Shown piece after piece: positions 49,112-58,552 of a stretch of DNA of 64,000 nt. Source of the DNA: Glycomyces amatae (lineage in GTDB: Bacteria; Actinomycetota; Actinomycetes; Mycobacteriales; Micromonosporaceae). The notes beneath the pieces were generated by a model. It was not told the origin of the DNA. It did not search any database and saw nothing but the letters and a program-made list of their open reading frames with translations. The DNA is taken from the NCBI RefSeq assembly GCF_020991375.1, contig NZ_JAJLQZ010000018.1:1-64000 (forward strand), given 5' to 3'. Numbering within the stretch: position 1 is the stretch's first letter; each line of letters starts with the position of its first letter. Position numbers and translations under genes: made by a program.

Positions 49112-50395
49112 ATGCAGCCTCAAGACGCTATCTGGCGCGGTATTCTTCTCGCCCTCGAATCCGCTGGTATCACCCTTATCGCACTCGTTCTCGCCGCACT
49201 CATCTGGTTCAGCCGCTTCATTTTCGACGACCTCGTCCTGGTGCCGCTGCTGAAGCGACAGCCCCCGCATGGACTGATTCGCGGTTTCCTCGACTGGGCT
49301 GAGAAGCGGTGGCGCCTCTGGCGCACCGGCGCCGTGGGGGACGCGATGGCGCTGCGTCGTCGCGTCGGCGGCGCCTGCTTCGCTGTTGTCGTCTGGTGCT
49401 TCAGCCTGCTGATGCTGTACCGGCTGACCGCTGAACGAACTGCCGCCGTAGTGCCTGAGACCGAATATGCGGCGTACCTGCCGATTCTTGTGGGGCTGGT
49501 CATCGTTGTGGTCGCCGGGCCGTTGGAACTCAAGCGTGGTCTGCGCACCCTTCCGTATCCGCTTTCGGAGCGACATCCGACGACGAGCTACCTTGCGGCC
49601 GAGCCGGGGTTCAAGCTTCCCTTGTTGGAGCGCTACACCATGGCCTCGCTGATCAACCTCCTGCGGCTCTCACGGATCTTGGTCATTGCCTTCCTCGTCC
49701 TGTGCTTGCCAGAGGCCAGCTCACTCGCAAACCTCGCCGACTTTGTCGACAATGACGCTTATGCTGTTGCGGCCGCCGTCTATGTGAGTGTTGCCCTCGT
49801 GCTGGCGTACGCCACGATCAAGCTGCTGCACACGATGCTGCTGCGCGTGGTGATTTTCGAACAGATTGACGTGCTGCTCGCAGCACACCACCCCGAGGCA
49901 CTACCGAACCCGCCGAAACGACCAGTGAAGAAACCCCAGATCGGACCACCACTCAAGCGGATCCAACGCGGAATTGACCGGCTCGCCTACCGGCTGGCTC
50001 ACGGGTATGGATGGATTGCCAGTGTGCTCGAAGCCGTCGCAGACCGCATCGACGTGTACCGCCACTCCCGGCCCGGAAGCAACGATCGGCAGCTGGATGC
50101 GAATGCCATCGACTTGCTTGAGCGTGCCGGGGCGATCCTTGCCTCGCACCATGACACCAAAGCCATCATGGCGTTCGCGACTCCGATCGGCGTGGTGGAC
50201 CCCCATGAAAGCGTCGTCCGCGTCGACCGGGTACCCACGCGGCCCACGAGGTTCGCGAGGGCAGTTGCCAGCATTGAGCACGGCTGGAAACGCGTCGCGC
50301 TGCTCATGGCGATTGCGGCCACTGCATGGGCACTCGTGGCGGCGGTGACTGGAGACGGCACTTGGGCTGACTTCATGAATCGCTGGACGCTGTGA
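49112..50395 (+). CDS. Membrane protein of unknown function
   Basis: This 427-aa protein has about seven predicted spans (near 13-35, 88-106, 121-139, 184-203, 215-240 and 388-410, the last close to the C-terminus), with a cytoplasmic helical block between 265 and 370. No family is recognised and no catalytic motif is seen. It lies 158 bp after the coiled-coil membrane gene and 267 bp before another membrane gene. Confidence 0.78.
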   Translation: MQPQDAIWRGILLALESAGITLIALVLAALIWFSRFIFDDLVLVPLLKRQPPHGLIRGFLDWAEKRWRLWRTGAVGDAMALRRRVGGACFAVVVWCFSLLMLYRLTAERTAAVVPETEYAAYLPILVGLVIVVVAGPLELKRGLRTLPYPLSERHPTTSYLAAEPGFKLPLLERYTMASLINLLRLSRILVIAFLVLCLPEASSLANLADFVDNDAYAVAAAVYVSVALVLAYATIKLLHTMLLRVVIFEQIDVLLAAHHPEALPNPPKRPVKKPQIGPPLKRIQRGIDRLAYRLAHGYGWIASVLEAVADRIDVYRHSRPGSNDRQLDANAIDLLERAGAILASHHDTKAIMAFATPIGVVDPHESVVRVDRVPTRPTRFARAVASIEHGWKRVALLMAIAATAWALVAAVTGDGTWADFMNRWTL

Positions 50396-50662
50396 ACGAG
50401 CGCCGTCAGGGCAGGAGGACGACACCTGACTCGGCTGGCCTGGAGGCATGATGCCCCGCCGGACCATTACTCAACGATGGAAGTGGCATCAGCCTCACCC
50501 GAACGGCTGATTCCGCACCCGGTCACGGCCACCTTGCCCTGATCTGTACACCAGCATGTTCCCGCTGGCAACAGTCCAACTTATACCGTCAGCAGAAGCA
50601 CCCGCCCGCGTGCCACTCACCCCATGCCCGACCTTGCCACCAGGCCCTCCCTGGAGGAACAC

Positions 50663-51949
50663 ATGTCCACCCCCGCAGCCCCCGCCCGGCCCGTCTACCA
50701 GCGCCCACCTGCCCGCATCCTCATCCTCATCGGCGCCGTCTACGTCCTGGCCGGCATCGTCTACACGATGGCGTCCGTCCCGAACCTCTTCACCGCGCTC
50801 GCCCGCATCGACATCGGACCCCACGCCCTCGCTGTCAGTCTCGCGTTTGTCCGCGACATCGCCCAAGACTGGGCGCGGGCCTTCACCGTTGCGTCCTTCA
50901 GCAATGCCGGCCGCACCTGCCTCCAACTCGCACTGTTCGCACTGCCTACGTTGTGGCTCGCCGCGCTGGTCCGGTCCGCGCGCGCCCGCACTTGGCGGCC
51001 CGCGCAGATCACCGTGCTCGCCAGTCTCGTCGGGCTCATCGGCATTCCCATCGCGACCTGGATCGGATGGCTGCTGTACCAGGCCTGGCGCATCAGCGTG
51101 CACGTCTGGGACTTCATCGTGTGGATCATGCCCTGGGTCGCGCGCGTATTTTTCTGGATCGGTGCCGCCCTCGTTGTTGGTTTCGCTATCTGGGGTTGTT
51201 ACCAGCTGGCCATGGCACTCACGCACAACCGCCAATGGGTCCGCGTGCTCGTAGTCGCCCTGGCTGTCGCGGCCGTGGCTGGCGCCGCGGTCGCTGGCTG
51301 GCTCGACGGCATCATCAATGCGATCGCTATCGCCTGGGCAGGCTTGGTAGCCGGTATCGAATGGCTCGTCGCCTTGGTCGCGCCCGTGCTCGCCGCCGTT
51401 TTCGGGTTCATAGGCCGCGCCATTGTCGTGATCTTGACCGTTCTGCTTATCGTCGGTGCCCTCACCGCCTCGTTCGGGCAAATGGGCCGCACCGTGTGCC
51501 TGCCGTTCCCTGCTGCCGTCAAAGCCGGTGCTGCCCACGGCAAATGTGCGGACTTTGCCGCCGGTGCGGGCGTTGCAGGCTCCCTGCTGCTGACTGCGAC
51601 CGTGCTCGAGCCGACGTTCAACGCGTGGTTCACCGCCACTTGGGAGACCACACCCGTGTTTGAGTATCTGCTTGCGCCCACGGGGATCTACGGGTTCCTC
51701 ATCCCAGGCTCTGCTGAAGCGTTCCTACGCCCCGCTTTCAACGGGTTCGCGCCGATGCTCGACGTCGCGCTCTTGCTGCTGTTGACCGTAATCGGTGCCT
51801 GGAGTCTGCTGTTCGCCGCAGCACCATGGAAACGAGGCGTGCCCTCACGTTTGGCGTTGCCGGTGATGATCGCCGCTGGCATCGCCATCGGTACCGCCAT
51901 GTTCGTTCTGCTGCTCATGCTCGCCGCCGCGGCGATGTCACGAGAGTAA
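50663..51949 (+). CDS. Multi-span membrane protein
   Basis: The 428-aa protein is largely hydrophobic with about nine spans (for example ARILILIGAVYVLAGIVYTM, LVGLIGIPIATWIGWLLYQA, VLVVALAVAAVAGAAVAGWL, VMIAAGIAIGTAMFVLLLML). No transporter signature is recognisable. GGAGG lies 6 nt before ATG 50663. TTATACC about 80 bp upstream may be a -10 element. It ends just before a strong hairpin shared with the convergent operon. Confidence 0.8.
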   Translation: MSTPAAPARPVYQRPPARILILIGAVYVLAGIVYTMASVPNLFTALARIDIGPHALAVSLAFVRDIAQDWARAFTVASFSNAGRTCLQLALFALPTLWLAALVRSARARTWRPAQITVLASLVGLIGIPIATWIGWLLYQAWRISVHVWDFIVWIMPWVARVFFWIGAALVVGFAIWGCYQLAMALTHNRQWVRVLVVALAVAAVAGAAVAGWLDGIINAIAIAWAGLVAGIEWLVALVAPVLAAVFGFIGRAIVVILTVLLIVGALTASFGQMGRTVCLPFPAAVKAGAAHGKCADFAAGAGVAGSLLLTATVLEPTFNAWFTATWETTPVFEYLLAPTGIYGFLIPGSAEAFLRPAFNGFAPMLDVALLLLLTVIGAWSLLFAAAPWKRGVPSRLALPVMIAAGIAIGTAMFVLLLMLAAAAMSRE

Positions 51950-52113
51950 GCGGAGCGGCACCCCGGGCCGCACACCTGCCATGGCGCATGTGTCGGACCC
52001 GGTTGACCGTGGTGGCCCGGCGGGGGCCTGGTGGGCAGGACCGCCGGGCCTTCACCCGCGCACATACCGAATACGGGCGCTTCTGCCTGCGGTATTGGCA
52101 GAAGTTCAAAGGG

Positions 52114-52155
52114 GGTGGGCCGCCGCCGTCGAGGCTCGGGTGGCGGCGGCCCACC
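52114..52155. terminator. Bidirectional terminator hairpin
   Basis: GGTGGGCCGCCGCC and GGCGGCGGCCCACC form a perfect 14-bp stem with a 14-nt loop between the convergent genes ending at 51949 (+) and 52166 (-). A second smaller stem, CTTCTGCC/GGCAGAAG (52080-52104), lies next to it. Confidence 0.78.
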
Positions 52156-52165
52156 AGGAGGAACG

Positions 52166-52405
52166 TCAAGTGCCGCGGTGCGGTGCGGCGGGCACGGTCA
52201 GGAGACGATGCAGGGCCTGCTCGAACCGGTCGCGCTCAAGATGCGCCCAGGACGTCACGAGCAGCCCGCCCCGTCGGCGTTCGGCAACGGGAATGGCAGG
52301 CGAAGGGTCGATACGGCGGCAGTACAGGACCGTCCCCCACGGGGTCGGTATGGACTCGACCTCGACCACCCAGTTGTCGAACGCGAACGTGCCCAGGACT
52401 GTCAC
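52166..52405 (-). CDS. Small hypothetical protein, third of coupled trio
   Basis: This 79-aa product, MTVLGTFAFDNWVVEVESIP and then a beta-rich stretch ending in a helix (HLERDRFEQALHRLL), starts at a GTG overlapping the previous stop (GTGA). No family is recognised. Confidence 0.65.
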   Translation of the reverse strand: MTVLGTFAFDNWVVEVESIPTPWGTVLYCRRIDPSPAIPVAERRRGGLLVTSWAHLERDRFEQALHRLLTVPAAPHRGT

Positions 52406-52746
52406 GGCGACTGCTTGCCCGGTTTGGCTTGGTCTGCGGCCAGGACCGCAGCGGCCCACGTTTCGGCGACGCCCGTCCACGGTTCGTGATGCTTCCGGTG
52501 CCACCGTTCCCACGCGAAACCGGTCACGTGCCCCTCGGCGTGCGTGAGCGCCGCGGCAACGTCGGTGCCGCGGTCACAGCGGCGGTGCCGGCGGGTCACG
52601 GCTGCTCCTGGTGTACTCGGATGCAGTGTCAAGCGGACGGTGCGGGAGGCCCCCGGGTGGCATTCGACGAGGCATGCTTCGAACGGGCCTGCTGCGGCCG
52701 CCCGCAGTGCGTCGCTGCTGCTGGTGAAGTCGCCGACGCTGTTCAT
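52402..52746 (-). CDS. Small hypothetical protein, second of coupled trio
   Basis: This 114-aa protein has FEACLVECHPGASRTVRLTL and HVTGFAWERWHRKHHEPWTG segments, the latter rich in Trp and His. Its ATG overlaps the first gene's stop (ATGA) and its stop overlaps the third start (GTGA). No family is recognised. Confidence 0.65.
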   Translation of the reverse strand: MNSVGDFTSSSDALRAAAAGPFEACLVECHPGASRTVRLTLHPSTPGAAVTRRHRRCDRGTDVAAALTHAEGHVTGFAWERWHRKHHEPWTGVAETWAAAVLAADQAKPGKQSP

Positions 52747-53063
52747 CGCGGTCGGTTCCGGTAGGCAGTTGCCGCCTTGGTTTCCTGCGTCTTCAAGAAC
52801 GCTTCCGGCTGATCAAGTGCATCGGTCCACGACATGGTGAACGACGTGTTCGCGTTGCTGATCGTTGCCGCGCACACACATCCGCCGCGGGCAATGGCGA
52901 GCAAGCGGCCGTCGTCACGTTCCGGGTCATAGTTGTTCGGGTCGACGTACAACTCGAAGTTGATGCCGCCGTCGTCCCATTCGTGAATGGACCACATCCG
53001 GTCCGGAATCTGCGTCAGGTCTTGCCCTGTCGCAGGGTCGCCTTCTACGCTGGTGTGAGCCAC
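52743..53063 (-). CDS. Small hypothetical protein, first of coupled trio
   Basis: This 106-aa protein starts at GTG 53063 (GAGGAAG about 9 nt upstream) and contains MWSIHEWDDGGINFELYVDP and RGGCVCAATISNANTSFTMS. No family is recognised. It heads a three-gene operon divergent from the XRE-TPR regulator, so that regulator is its likely controller. Confidence 0.68.
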   Translation of the reverse strand: MAHTSVEGDPATGQDLTQIPDRMWSIHEWDDGGINFELYVDPNNYDPERDDGRLLAIARGGCVCAATISNANTSFTMSWTDALDQPEAFLKTQETKAATAYRNRPR

Positions 53064-53250
53064 TGGAGGCTTCCTCTCTCGTGGTCGGGGCCGCCAGGTT
53101 GTGCAACCAGCCAGGCGGCCCATAGTGCATGCCGTGCACGTCAACGGAGCCGTTGGCGTTGGCGTGCAGCGGTCCTTGTAGTGTGAGCGCCTGGAAAGGC
53201 CGAACGCCACAGGCGAAGCGATTCCGTTCGATTCCGTGCAGGGAGGTCCG

Positions 53251-54447
53251 GTGGTCGTCGACGAGCACGCTTTGACGGTCGGCCGTGCCGTTCGAGCATT
53301 GCGTGAACAGGCAGGACGGTTCTCGCGTATCGAGTTCGCGCGGGCGTGCCACACGTCCGAGTCCCACGTGAAGAACATCGAGAACGGCCACAAGCGGCCC
53401 TCGCCGCAACTCCTTGCCGCGATCGAAACCGAACTGGGCACCAACGGCCTGCTCGCGGAGCTTGCTGCGGCAGCCGGCAGTGCGGTACGGCGCCGCTCGG
53501 TCCTGCGCAGCCTCGCGCTCATGGGCGTGTTCCTGCCCGGTACTGAAGCGAGCGGCCCAGACGTGGACGGCGACCAGAGTGCCGCTGTCGCGGCCGTGAC
53601 CGCGTCCCTGCGGGTCTTGGACAACCAGCACGGCGGCGGACACGCCCACCACCCCATCGTCGCCTACTTCACCAACGTCGCACATCCAGCGGTCCGCCAT
53701 GCCGCAACCGAGACGGCACGGACTGCTGCGGCCGCTGCCGCCGCGGAACTGGCGCTCCTTGCCGGATGGTCGGCGTTCGACGCCGGGCATCACGCGAGCG
53801 CCCGCACCTACTTCGACGAAGCCACCTCGCTTGCCGCAGCCGCCGCCATGCCGCTCCTCGCGTGCGAAGCGGTCATTGCCGCTTCGAACCAGGCTGCGAT
53901 CGGCGGTGACGCGACCGGGGCGGCCCGGCACGCCGAAGCGGCCATCGCGGCAGCGACCGGCACTGGTGACCGCGCGCTCGCCGGTGAAGCCCGCATGGCG
54001 CTCGCCCACGCCCACGCGCTCGCCGGCGACACCCGCGCGGCGGCCGCAGCGATGAACGCCGCCGCCCGCGACATGGACCGCGCCGATGCCCCCGGTGCGC
54101 CCGCGTGGATCGGACACGTGGGCCCCGCATGGTTTGACGGCCGGATCGCCCAATGCCTGCACCTCGCCGGCGACCGCGCGAACGCTGCCGCAGCCGCCGC
54201 ACGCACCGCCGAACGCACGAAAGCGCCCTCGCGCGGCACCGCACTGAACTTGGCACACACGGCCCTGGTCATGTTCGCTGCCGACCGCCCCGACGAGGGG
54301 GCCCGCTACGCTGGCGACGCGTGGACCGCGGGCCGCAGCGTGCAGTCGGCGCGACTGGACGACTACTGGTGGCGAATCGGCCGGGCCGCCGACCGGTTCG
54401 CCGGCATCGACGCGGTCGCGGCCCTGCGTGAGACTATGCACCATTGA
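53251..54447 (+). CDS. XRE-family HTH regulator with TPR-like C-terminus
   Basis: The 398-aa protein has an XRE domain (LTVGRAVRALREQAGRFSRI...HTSESHVKNIENGHKRPSP) at about 8-55, a short hydrophobic RSVLRSLALMGVFLPG segment, and an Ala-rich helical TPR-like region (ELALLAGWSAFDAGHHASAR and similar). The layout matches the regulator at 29165. GTG 53251 is used because GGGAGG lies 5 nt upstream. It is divergent from the trio at 52166-53063 and coupled in direction to the SLOG-like gene. Confidence 0.85.
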   Translation: MVVDEHALTVGRAVRALREQAGRFSRIEFARACHTSESHVKNIENGHKRPSPQLLAAIETELGTNGLLAELAAAAGSAVRRRSVLRSLALMGVFLPGTEASGPDVDGDQSAAVAAVTASLRVLDNQHGGGHAHHPIVAYFTNVAHPAVRHAATETARTAAAAAAAELALLAGWSAFDAGHHASARTYFDEATSLAAAAAMPLLACEAVIAASNQAAIGGDATGAARHAEAAIAAATGTGDRALAGEARMALAHAHALAGDTRAAAAAMNAAARDMDRADAPGAPAWIGHVGPAWFDGRIAQCLHLAGDRANAAAAAARTAERTKAPSRGTALNLAHTALVMFAADRPDEGARYAGDAWTAGRSVQSARLDDYWWRIGRAADRFAGIDAVAALRETMHH

Positions 54448-54460
54448 GGAGGACCCCCAC

Positions 54461-54943
54461 GTGCGCATCGGCATTACGGGCCACATGAACTTGACACCGG
54501 CCACGATCGACCTCGTCAAGGACGCTTTCGCGGCAGCGCTCGCCCATACCGACAATGCGACACTCGTCGGTGTGTCCTGCCTGGCCGAAGGTGCCGACGC
54601 CGTGTTCGCCCAAGCAGTCCTGGATGCTGGGGGACGACTTGAAGTGCTCTTGCCAGCCCCGGACTACCGGGACACGCGCGTCTCACCTGCGCATCTGGAC
54701 GTGTTCGATGCGCTCGCAGCGGCTGCCGTCGAGGTCCAGTACGTTGCCGCAGCCTCGTCAATGGGAGCATATGAGCAAGCGAACGATCGCATGCTTGAGT
54801 CGGTGGAGGTCCTGTGGGCGGTGTGGGACGGGCAGTCGTCACCGTCATGGAAACGCGGCGGCACGGCCGACGCCGTCGCTGCCGCTAAGGCCCGCGGTGT
54901 CCCTGTTATTCGCTTCTGGCCACCTGGCGCGTCACGCACGTAA
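54461..54943 (+). CDS. SLOG/LOG-like nucleotide-binding protein
   Basis: This 160-aa protein has a Rossmann-like fold: MRIGITGHMNLTPATIDLVK at the start, LVGVSCLAEGADAVFAQAVL near 33-52 (a G/AEGAD loop typical of the SLOG superfamily), and VEVLWAVWDGQSSPSWKRGG near 120. SLOG proteins bind nucleotides or related signals and appear in many conflict systems. AGGAGG lies 8 nt before the GTG. It starts 13 bp after the XRE-TPR regulator, forming a two-gene operon. Confidence 0.72.
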   Translation: MRIGITGHMNLTPATIDLVKDAFAAALAHTDNATLVGVSCLAEGADAVFAQAVLDAGGRLEVLLPAPDYRDTRVSPAHLDVFDALAAAAVEVQYVAAASSMGAYEQANDRMLESVEVLWAVWDGQSSPSWKRGGTADAVAAAKARGVPVIRFWPPGASRT

Positions 54944-55181
54944 GGCGGCGACATCAACGTTGCGCAACCGCAGACGGCTCTGCAACGCCGCCATGCTGAT
55001 CCTGACACCACTCGTGTCTGCACGAACGCTGAAGGCACCCGCAGTAGTCGTCCACCGCACCGTGGACATCGAGGGAGCCGGTTGCTGATTCGACCGCGCT
55101 GACGTGTGCTGGGGGCCGCTCGCCCCTCCGTTCATACCGCTTCCGGCATGACGACGTCGCACACGATGGCCCGCCGTCCGG

Positions 55182-55585
55182 TTATCGCCGATCCAAAATG
55201 ACCGCCTGCACACCGACGCTGACGCGACGATCGGGCGCCGCCGCGATCACGTCGGGCACCTCGTCAAGCGGCACCCATGGCCGCGCCGACGCCTGCCGCG
55301 CGTTCGCTGACCTGTTCGGCTCCATACGAGACGAACAAGGCATTGAAGGCGCCTGCGGTCGCCACCCACGATCGAAACGACACCAGCGGCGTCGACGCCG
55401 TCCGACGCCACCCCCGTCCCTTCCACGCATTCGCGTGCCGCGCACACCGCCAGATCGTTACCAGGCTCAGTGGACCCGCCGGGTAGCTCCCACACCCACC
55501 AGGCGATCACGAACCGGTGCTGAGGCATCATCAGCGCTGCATCGTCGACTACCAGGAACGTCATCGCCGCTTGCAGCCGCACCAC
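55182..55585 (-). pseudogene. Decayed Nudix hydrolase gene
   Basis: The frame from about 55585 reads FLVVDDAALMMPQHRFVIAW and then WELPGGSTEPGNDLAVCAAR ECVEG (without the space), homologous to the intact Nudix gene at 60510, which has LVVDDAVLMLHRHRFVIDRW. The box has lost its first Glu (G-STEPG-N) and one of the paired Glu (VEGTG). A second frame holds the C-terminus ARPWVPLDEVPDVIAAAPDR, ending at 55182. Frameshift plus box changes show a dead copy. The 240 bp before it (54944-55181) have no gene. Confidence 0.72.
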
Positions 55586-55609
55586 ACCTGGACCGCCTTG
55601 ACGACTTTA

Positions 55610-56530
55610 CTAAACGCGCTCACCCCCGGCCGTCTCCGGATCGGCGACGGTGCTGCCGAGCTCAGCACCACTGGAACGCTGTGCGGGAATGACCGGTCGG
55701 GGCAATGACTGGCCCCAATACCGTTCGATCTGATCCAGTAGCGGCTGCACGTTACTGACCGCTGCAAACGGGCACAGGAGCAGCCGGGGACGCTGCGGTG
55801 CATGCAGCTCAACACCGACCAGGTATCCCGTCGTGTACGCCGCCGCATCGTTCACTGCTTTGAACGCGGTGCCTCGCAACGCCAACGAGTCGATCACCAG
55901 GCAGTCACGCACGATCGTGAACGCTGCGACCGCACCCCACGGCAGTGACACCGTGGCGCCCGCAGCCGACAGCGTGAAACCTGTCTCGTCCACTCGCAGC
56001 GCGGCATCATGTGACCTGCGAGCGTACTTCCAGATTTCGTACCCCAACTGGAGGAGGGCACTGGCGGCCGTGCTGACCCCCAACATGCGAGGTCCCGACA
56101 GCGGCGGCGGCAACGGCGCCGAACCGGAGGACCACATGACGCCGATGGTGCGCTGCACGACGTCAGTGATCGGTGTGAACGGCGGCGCCCACAAGTCCAC
56201 GCACAACAGCAGGCACAACAACGTGCCCACCGCTGGCACCACCAGGTCCTTTGGTGTCTGCCGTACCGTCCAGGTAGCGGCAACGTGTGGAATTGCCGGG
56301 ACGGTGTTGACGACCGAGGGCCGCCGGCGCAACCGTCGCGGCCTGGACCACACCCATTGCAGCAGCCAGGGCAGCACTGGCCCCAGCCACACCGTCACCA
56401 CGTGCAGCGGCATTTGCTCCCACGGTGTGCGCGCGACGGAAGCGAGCGCCGTTACGGTGGCGGTGCCGATCATCACGACGGCACCAACCCAGACCCAACG
56501 TCGCGGCACCGTGACCCGACGCAGTTTCAT
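55610..56530 (-). CDS. Membrane protein with PH-like domain
   Basis: The 306-aa protein has two N-terminal membrane spans (WVWVGAVVMIGTATVTALAS; LHVVTVWLGPVLPWLLQWVW), a third near 95-112, and a C-terminal beta-rich domain (LRVDETGFTLSAAGATVSLP and then WGAVAAFTIVRD) like the bacterial PH fold. Such domains bind lipids or proteins at the membrane. Its ATG overlaps the epimerase stop by 4 nt (ATGA). Its tail (55610-55700) is close to the decayed Nudix gene. Confidence 0.75.
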   Translation of the reverse strand: MKLRRVTVPRRWVWVGAVVMIGTATVTALASVARTPWEQMPLHVVTVWLGPVLPWLLQWVWSRPRRLRRRPSVVNTVPAIPHVAATWTVRQTPKDLVVPAVGTLLCLLLCVDLWAPPFTPITDVVQRTIGVMWSSGSAPLPPPLSGPRMLGVSTAASALLQLGYEIWKYARRSHDAALRVDETGFTLSAAGATVSLPWGAVAAFTIVRDCLVIDSLALRGTAFKAVNDAAAYTTGYLVGVELHAPQRPRLLLCPFAAVSNVQPLLDQIERYWGQSLPRPVIPAQRSSGAELGSTVADPETAGGERV

Positions 56531-57543
56531 GATGCTCGACCGTTCGCTGCCGCAGCGAGCAGCCGCTCCTCAATATCGGTGGGGATGCCGTGCAGGGCCG
56601 CGCGAGGATCATTGAACGGCCGCTGGCCGGTGCGCATCCACGCCCACGTGTCGGCGACGGTCGCGCGCAACGGTCGTGGCACGAACCTCGCGGCGAACGC
56701 TCGTGTGGCGTCGACGCGCCAGGTCCCGGCCGCACGTCGCCACAGTGGTGGCTGCGTCCACTCCCACAAACCCGCTGCCTCCAGTGTCGCATCATCAGTC
56801 CACACTGGTGTTGCGTTCGCACCGGTGGCCGCTATACAGGCGGCCAGGAGGCCAGCGAACGTGTCGCGGCCGATCGGCGCCGCAAGGTTGTACACGCCCG
56901 TGCCACCGGCCGCAGCTTGGTCGATGACGAACCGGGCGACATCGCGAACGTCAACGGGCTGGATGGCCTGCGCAGGGTGACCGGGGGCGATGAAGCGGCC
57001 GCCGCGACTGATGCGCTCAAGCCACCAGGTCAGACGCCCCGAGTACTCCCAGGGGCCGAGAATCACCCCCGGCCGGACGATGAGGCGCTGGCCGCCGGCT
57101 TCGCGCTCGACGGCAACCTCGGCCCCGGCCTTGTAAGGCCCGTAGACGCCCGCACCCCAATCCCACGTATCCACGTCCAGGTCCGGGTCACCGTCGTGCC
57201 GCGGTGAGCCTTCGTCGACCGGGTGCGCGGGCCAGTCCCGGTAGGCCGACACCGAGGAGACGAACACGTACCGCCCCGCATGCGGGGCGAGCACACGGGC
57301 AGCGTCGCGGACCTCGGCGGGGATCACGCCGGGTACGTCAACCACGATGTCCCAGGGGCCACGGCTGGCGAGCTGCTCGAGATTTTCGATCTTGCGGCGG
57401 TCGCCGTGGACCTCGGTGACGCCTCCGGCAAGTGAGCCCGAACGGCCCCGGTTGAACACCGTGGCCTGCCACCCGCGTGCCAGGGCCGACGCCACGACAG
57501 CCCGACCGAGGAACCTGGTGCCACCCAACACAAGCATGCGCAT
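56527..57543 (-). CDS. NAD-dependent epimerase/dehydratase-like protein
   Basis: This 338-aa protein starts MRMLVLGGTRFLGRAVVASA, the GxxGxxG Rossmann motif of SDR-extended enzymes, followed by FVSSVSAY (Ser), YGPYKAGAE (the YxxxK pair) and a sugar-binding-type C-terminus. The Y-K pair and Ser suggest an active epimerase, dehydratase or reductase; the substrate is unknown. It is coupled to the PH-domain membrane gene. There is no strong ribosome binding site. Confidence 0.85.
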   Translation of the reverse strand: MRMLVLGGTRFLGRAVVASALARGWQATVFNRGRSGSLAGGVTEVHGDRRKIENLEQLASRGPWDIVVDVPGVIPAEVRDAARVLAPHAGRYVFVSSVSAYRDWPAHPVDEGSPRHDGDPDLDVDTWDWGAGVYGPYKAGAEVAVEREAGGQRLIVRPGVILGPWEYSGRLTWWLERISRGGRFIAPGHPAQAIQPVDVRDVARFVIDQAAAGGTGVYNLAAPIGRDTFAGLLAACIAATGANATPVWTDDATLEAAGLWEWTQPPLWRRAAGTWRVDATRAFAARFVPRPLRATVADTWAWMRTGQRPFNDPRAALHGIPTDIEERLLAAAANGRAS

Positions 57544-57720
57544 GCACTGATTCTGCACCGAGAGTAGGCACCGCACCAGACCTGCCGTGCTCATCGGCGA
57601 GAGCACTGGGGCACACTGGAACCGAAACTCATCAAGCGGTAGCGACCGAGCGTCAACCGCAGGTGTGGTTCACCTACGTCATTGGCGCGGGCCGTGAGCG
57701 CCGCTTGCAGAGGAGACACG

Positions 57721-58449
57721 GTGGCATCGAAAGCCCTTGTCGGCCTGGCCGTCCGCCGAATGACGCGACGGTGGACTGGCACCATCGTGATACTCGCCGG
57801 AACGCTCGGTGCCGTGGCCGCACTGTTTGACCTTGCTCTGTGGGTATCGATCGGTGCCGCAGTGGCCGCAGTCCTTGGCGGTGCCCGTGCGCTTCGCATG
57901 GAGCTGCTGGTACCCGTCCGCATTGCAGCTGTCGAGAACGCGACAGGAGCGTTGAACGGCGCCCACGGGGCCGGATCGGCAGTGCATCTGGGACGGCGCC
58001 GGTGGGTGACTGCGGCCTACGTGGTCGACCCTGATCAGCAGGTGAAGATCCGAACAAGTGGCAACATCATTGCAGGTTACGTCGTCTACCACGATACGAG
58101 CAGCAACTTGGCGGTCATCATCGCGGAGCAAGATTGGGCCTGGCGCGCCAGCGCCCTCGCCCGTGCGGTTGACCGTGGGGAGACGATCAGGGCGATGGGA
58201 TGGGTCCGACAGGGCAGCGATGAAGGGCACCTGAACACCTTGAGTCTCGCCGCAGATGGCACGACGAATGATGGCAAGATCATCTTGACTGGCCCCCTGC
58301 TGCCGAGTGGATTCGGTGGTGGGCCAGCGGTCGAACCTGGATCCGGACGCGTTGTCGGGCTGATCTATGCAACGGTCAGAGGCGAATATGAGCACCTTAA
58401 CCAGACGTACGTCGTTCCGCTCGCGTGGCTCCCGCGAGACTTCCGGTGA
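57721..58449 (+). CDS. Membrane-anchored trypsin-like pseudo-protease
   Basis: This 242-aa protein starts at GTG with GAGGAG 6-7 nt upstream. It has two adjacent membrane helices (TIVILAGTLGAVAALFDLAL and SIGAAVAAVLGGARA), then a chymotrypsin-like domain. VTAAYVVD aligns with VTAAHC/V (His to Tyr100), TSSNLAVI with the Asp site (Asn129), and SGFGGGPAV with GxSGGP (Ser to Gly199). All three catalytic residues are lost while the frame of the fold is retained, so it probably binds rather than cuts. It is divergent from the epimerase gene. Confidence 0.68.
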   Translation: MASKALVGLAVRRMTRRWTGTIVILAGTLGAVAALFDLALWVSIGAAVAAVLGGARALRMELLVPVRIAAVENATGALNGAHGAGSAVHLGRRRWVTAAYVVDPDQQVKIRTSGNIIAGYVVYHDTSSNLAVIIAEQDWAWRASALARAVDRGETIRAMGWVRQGSDEGHLNTLSLAADGTTNDGKIILTGPLLPSGFGGGPAVEPGSGRVVGLIYATVRGEYEHLNQTYVVPLAWLPRDFR

Positions 58450-58552
58450 GCGTGGTGCACGCTCGCGGTGCGTCCCGTACGAGGGGGACAGCCGTGAGCG
58501 GCCGTGGACCGCACCGGCACGGACGATGCAATCCGATCGGAGTGACATCGCG

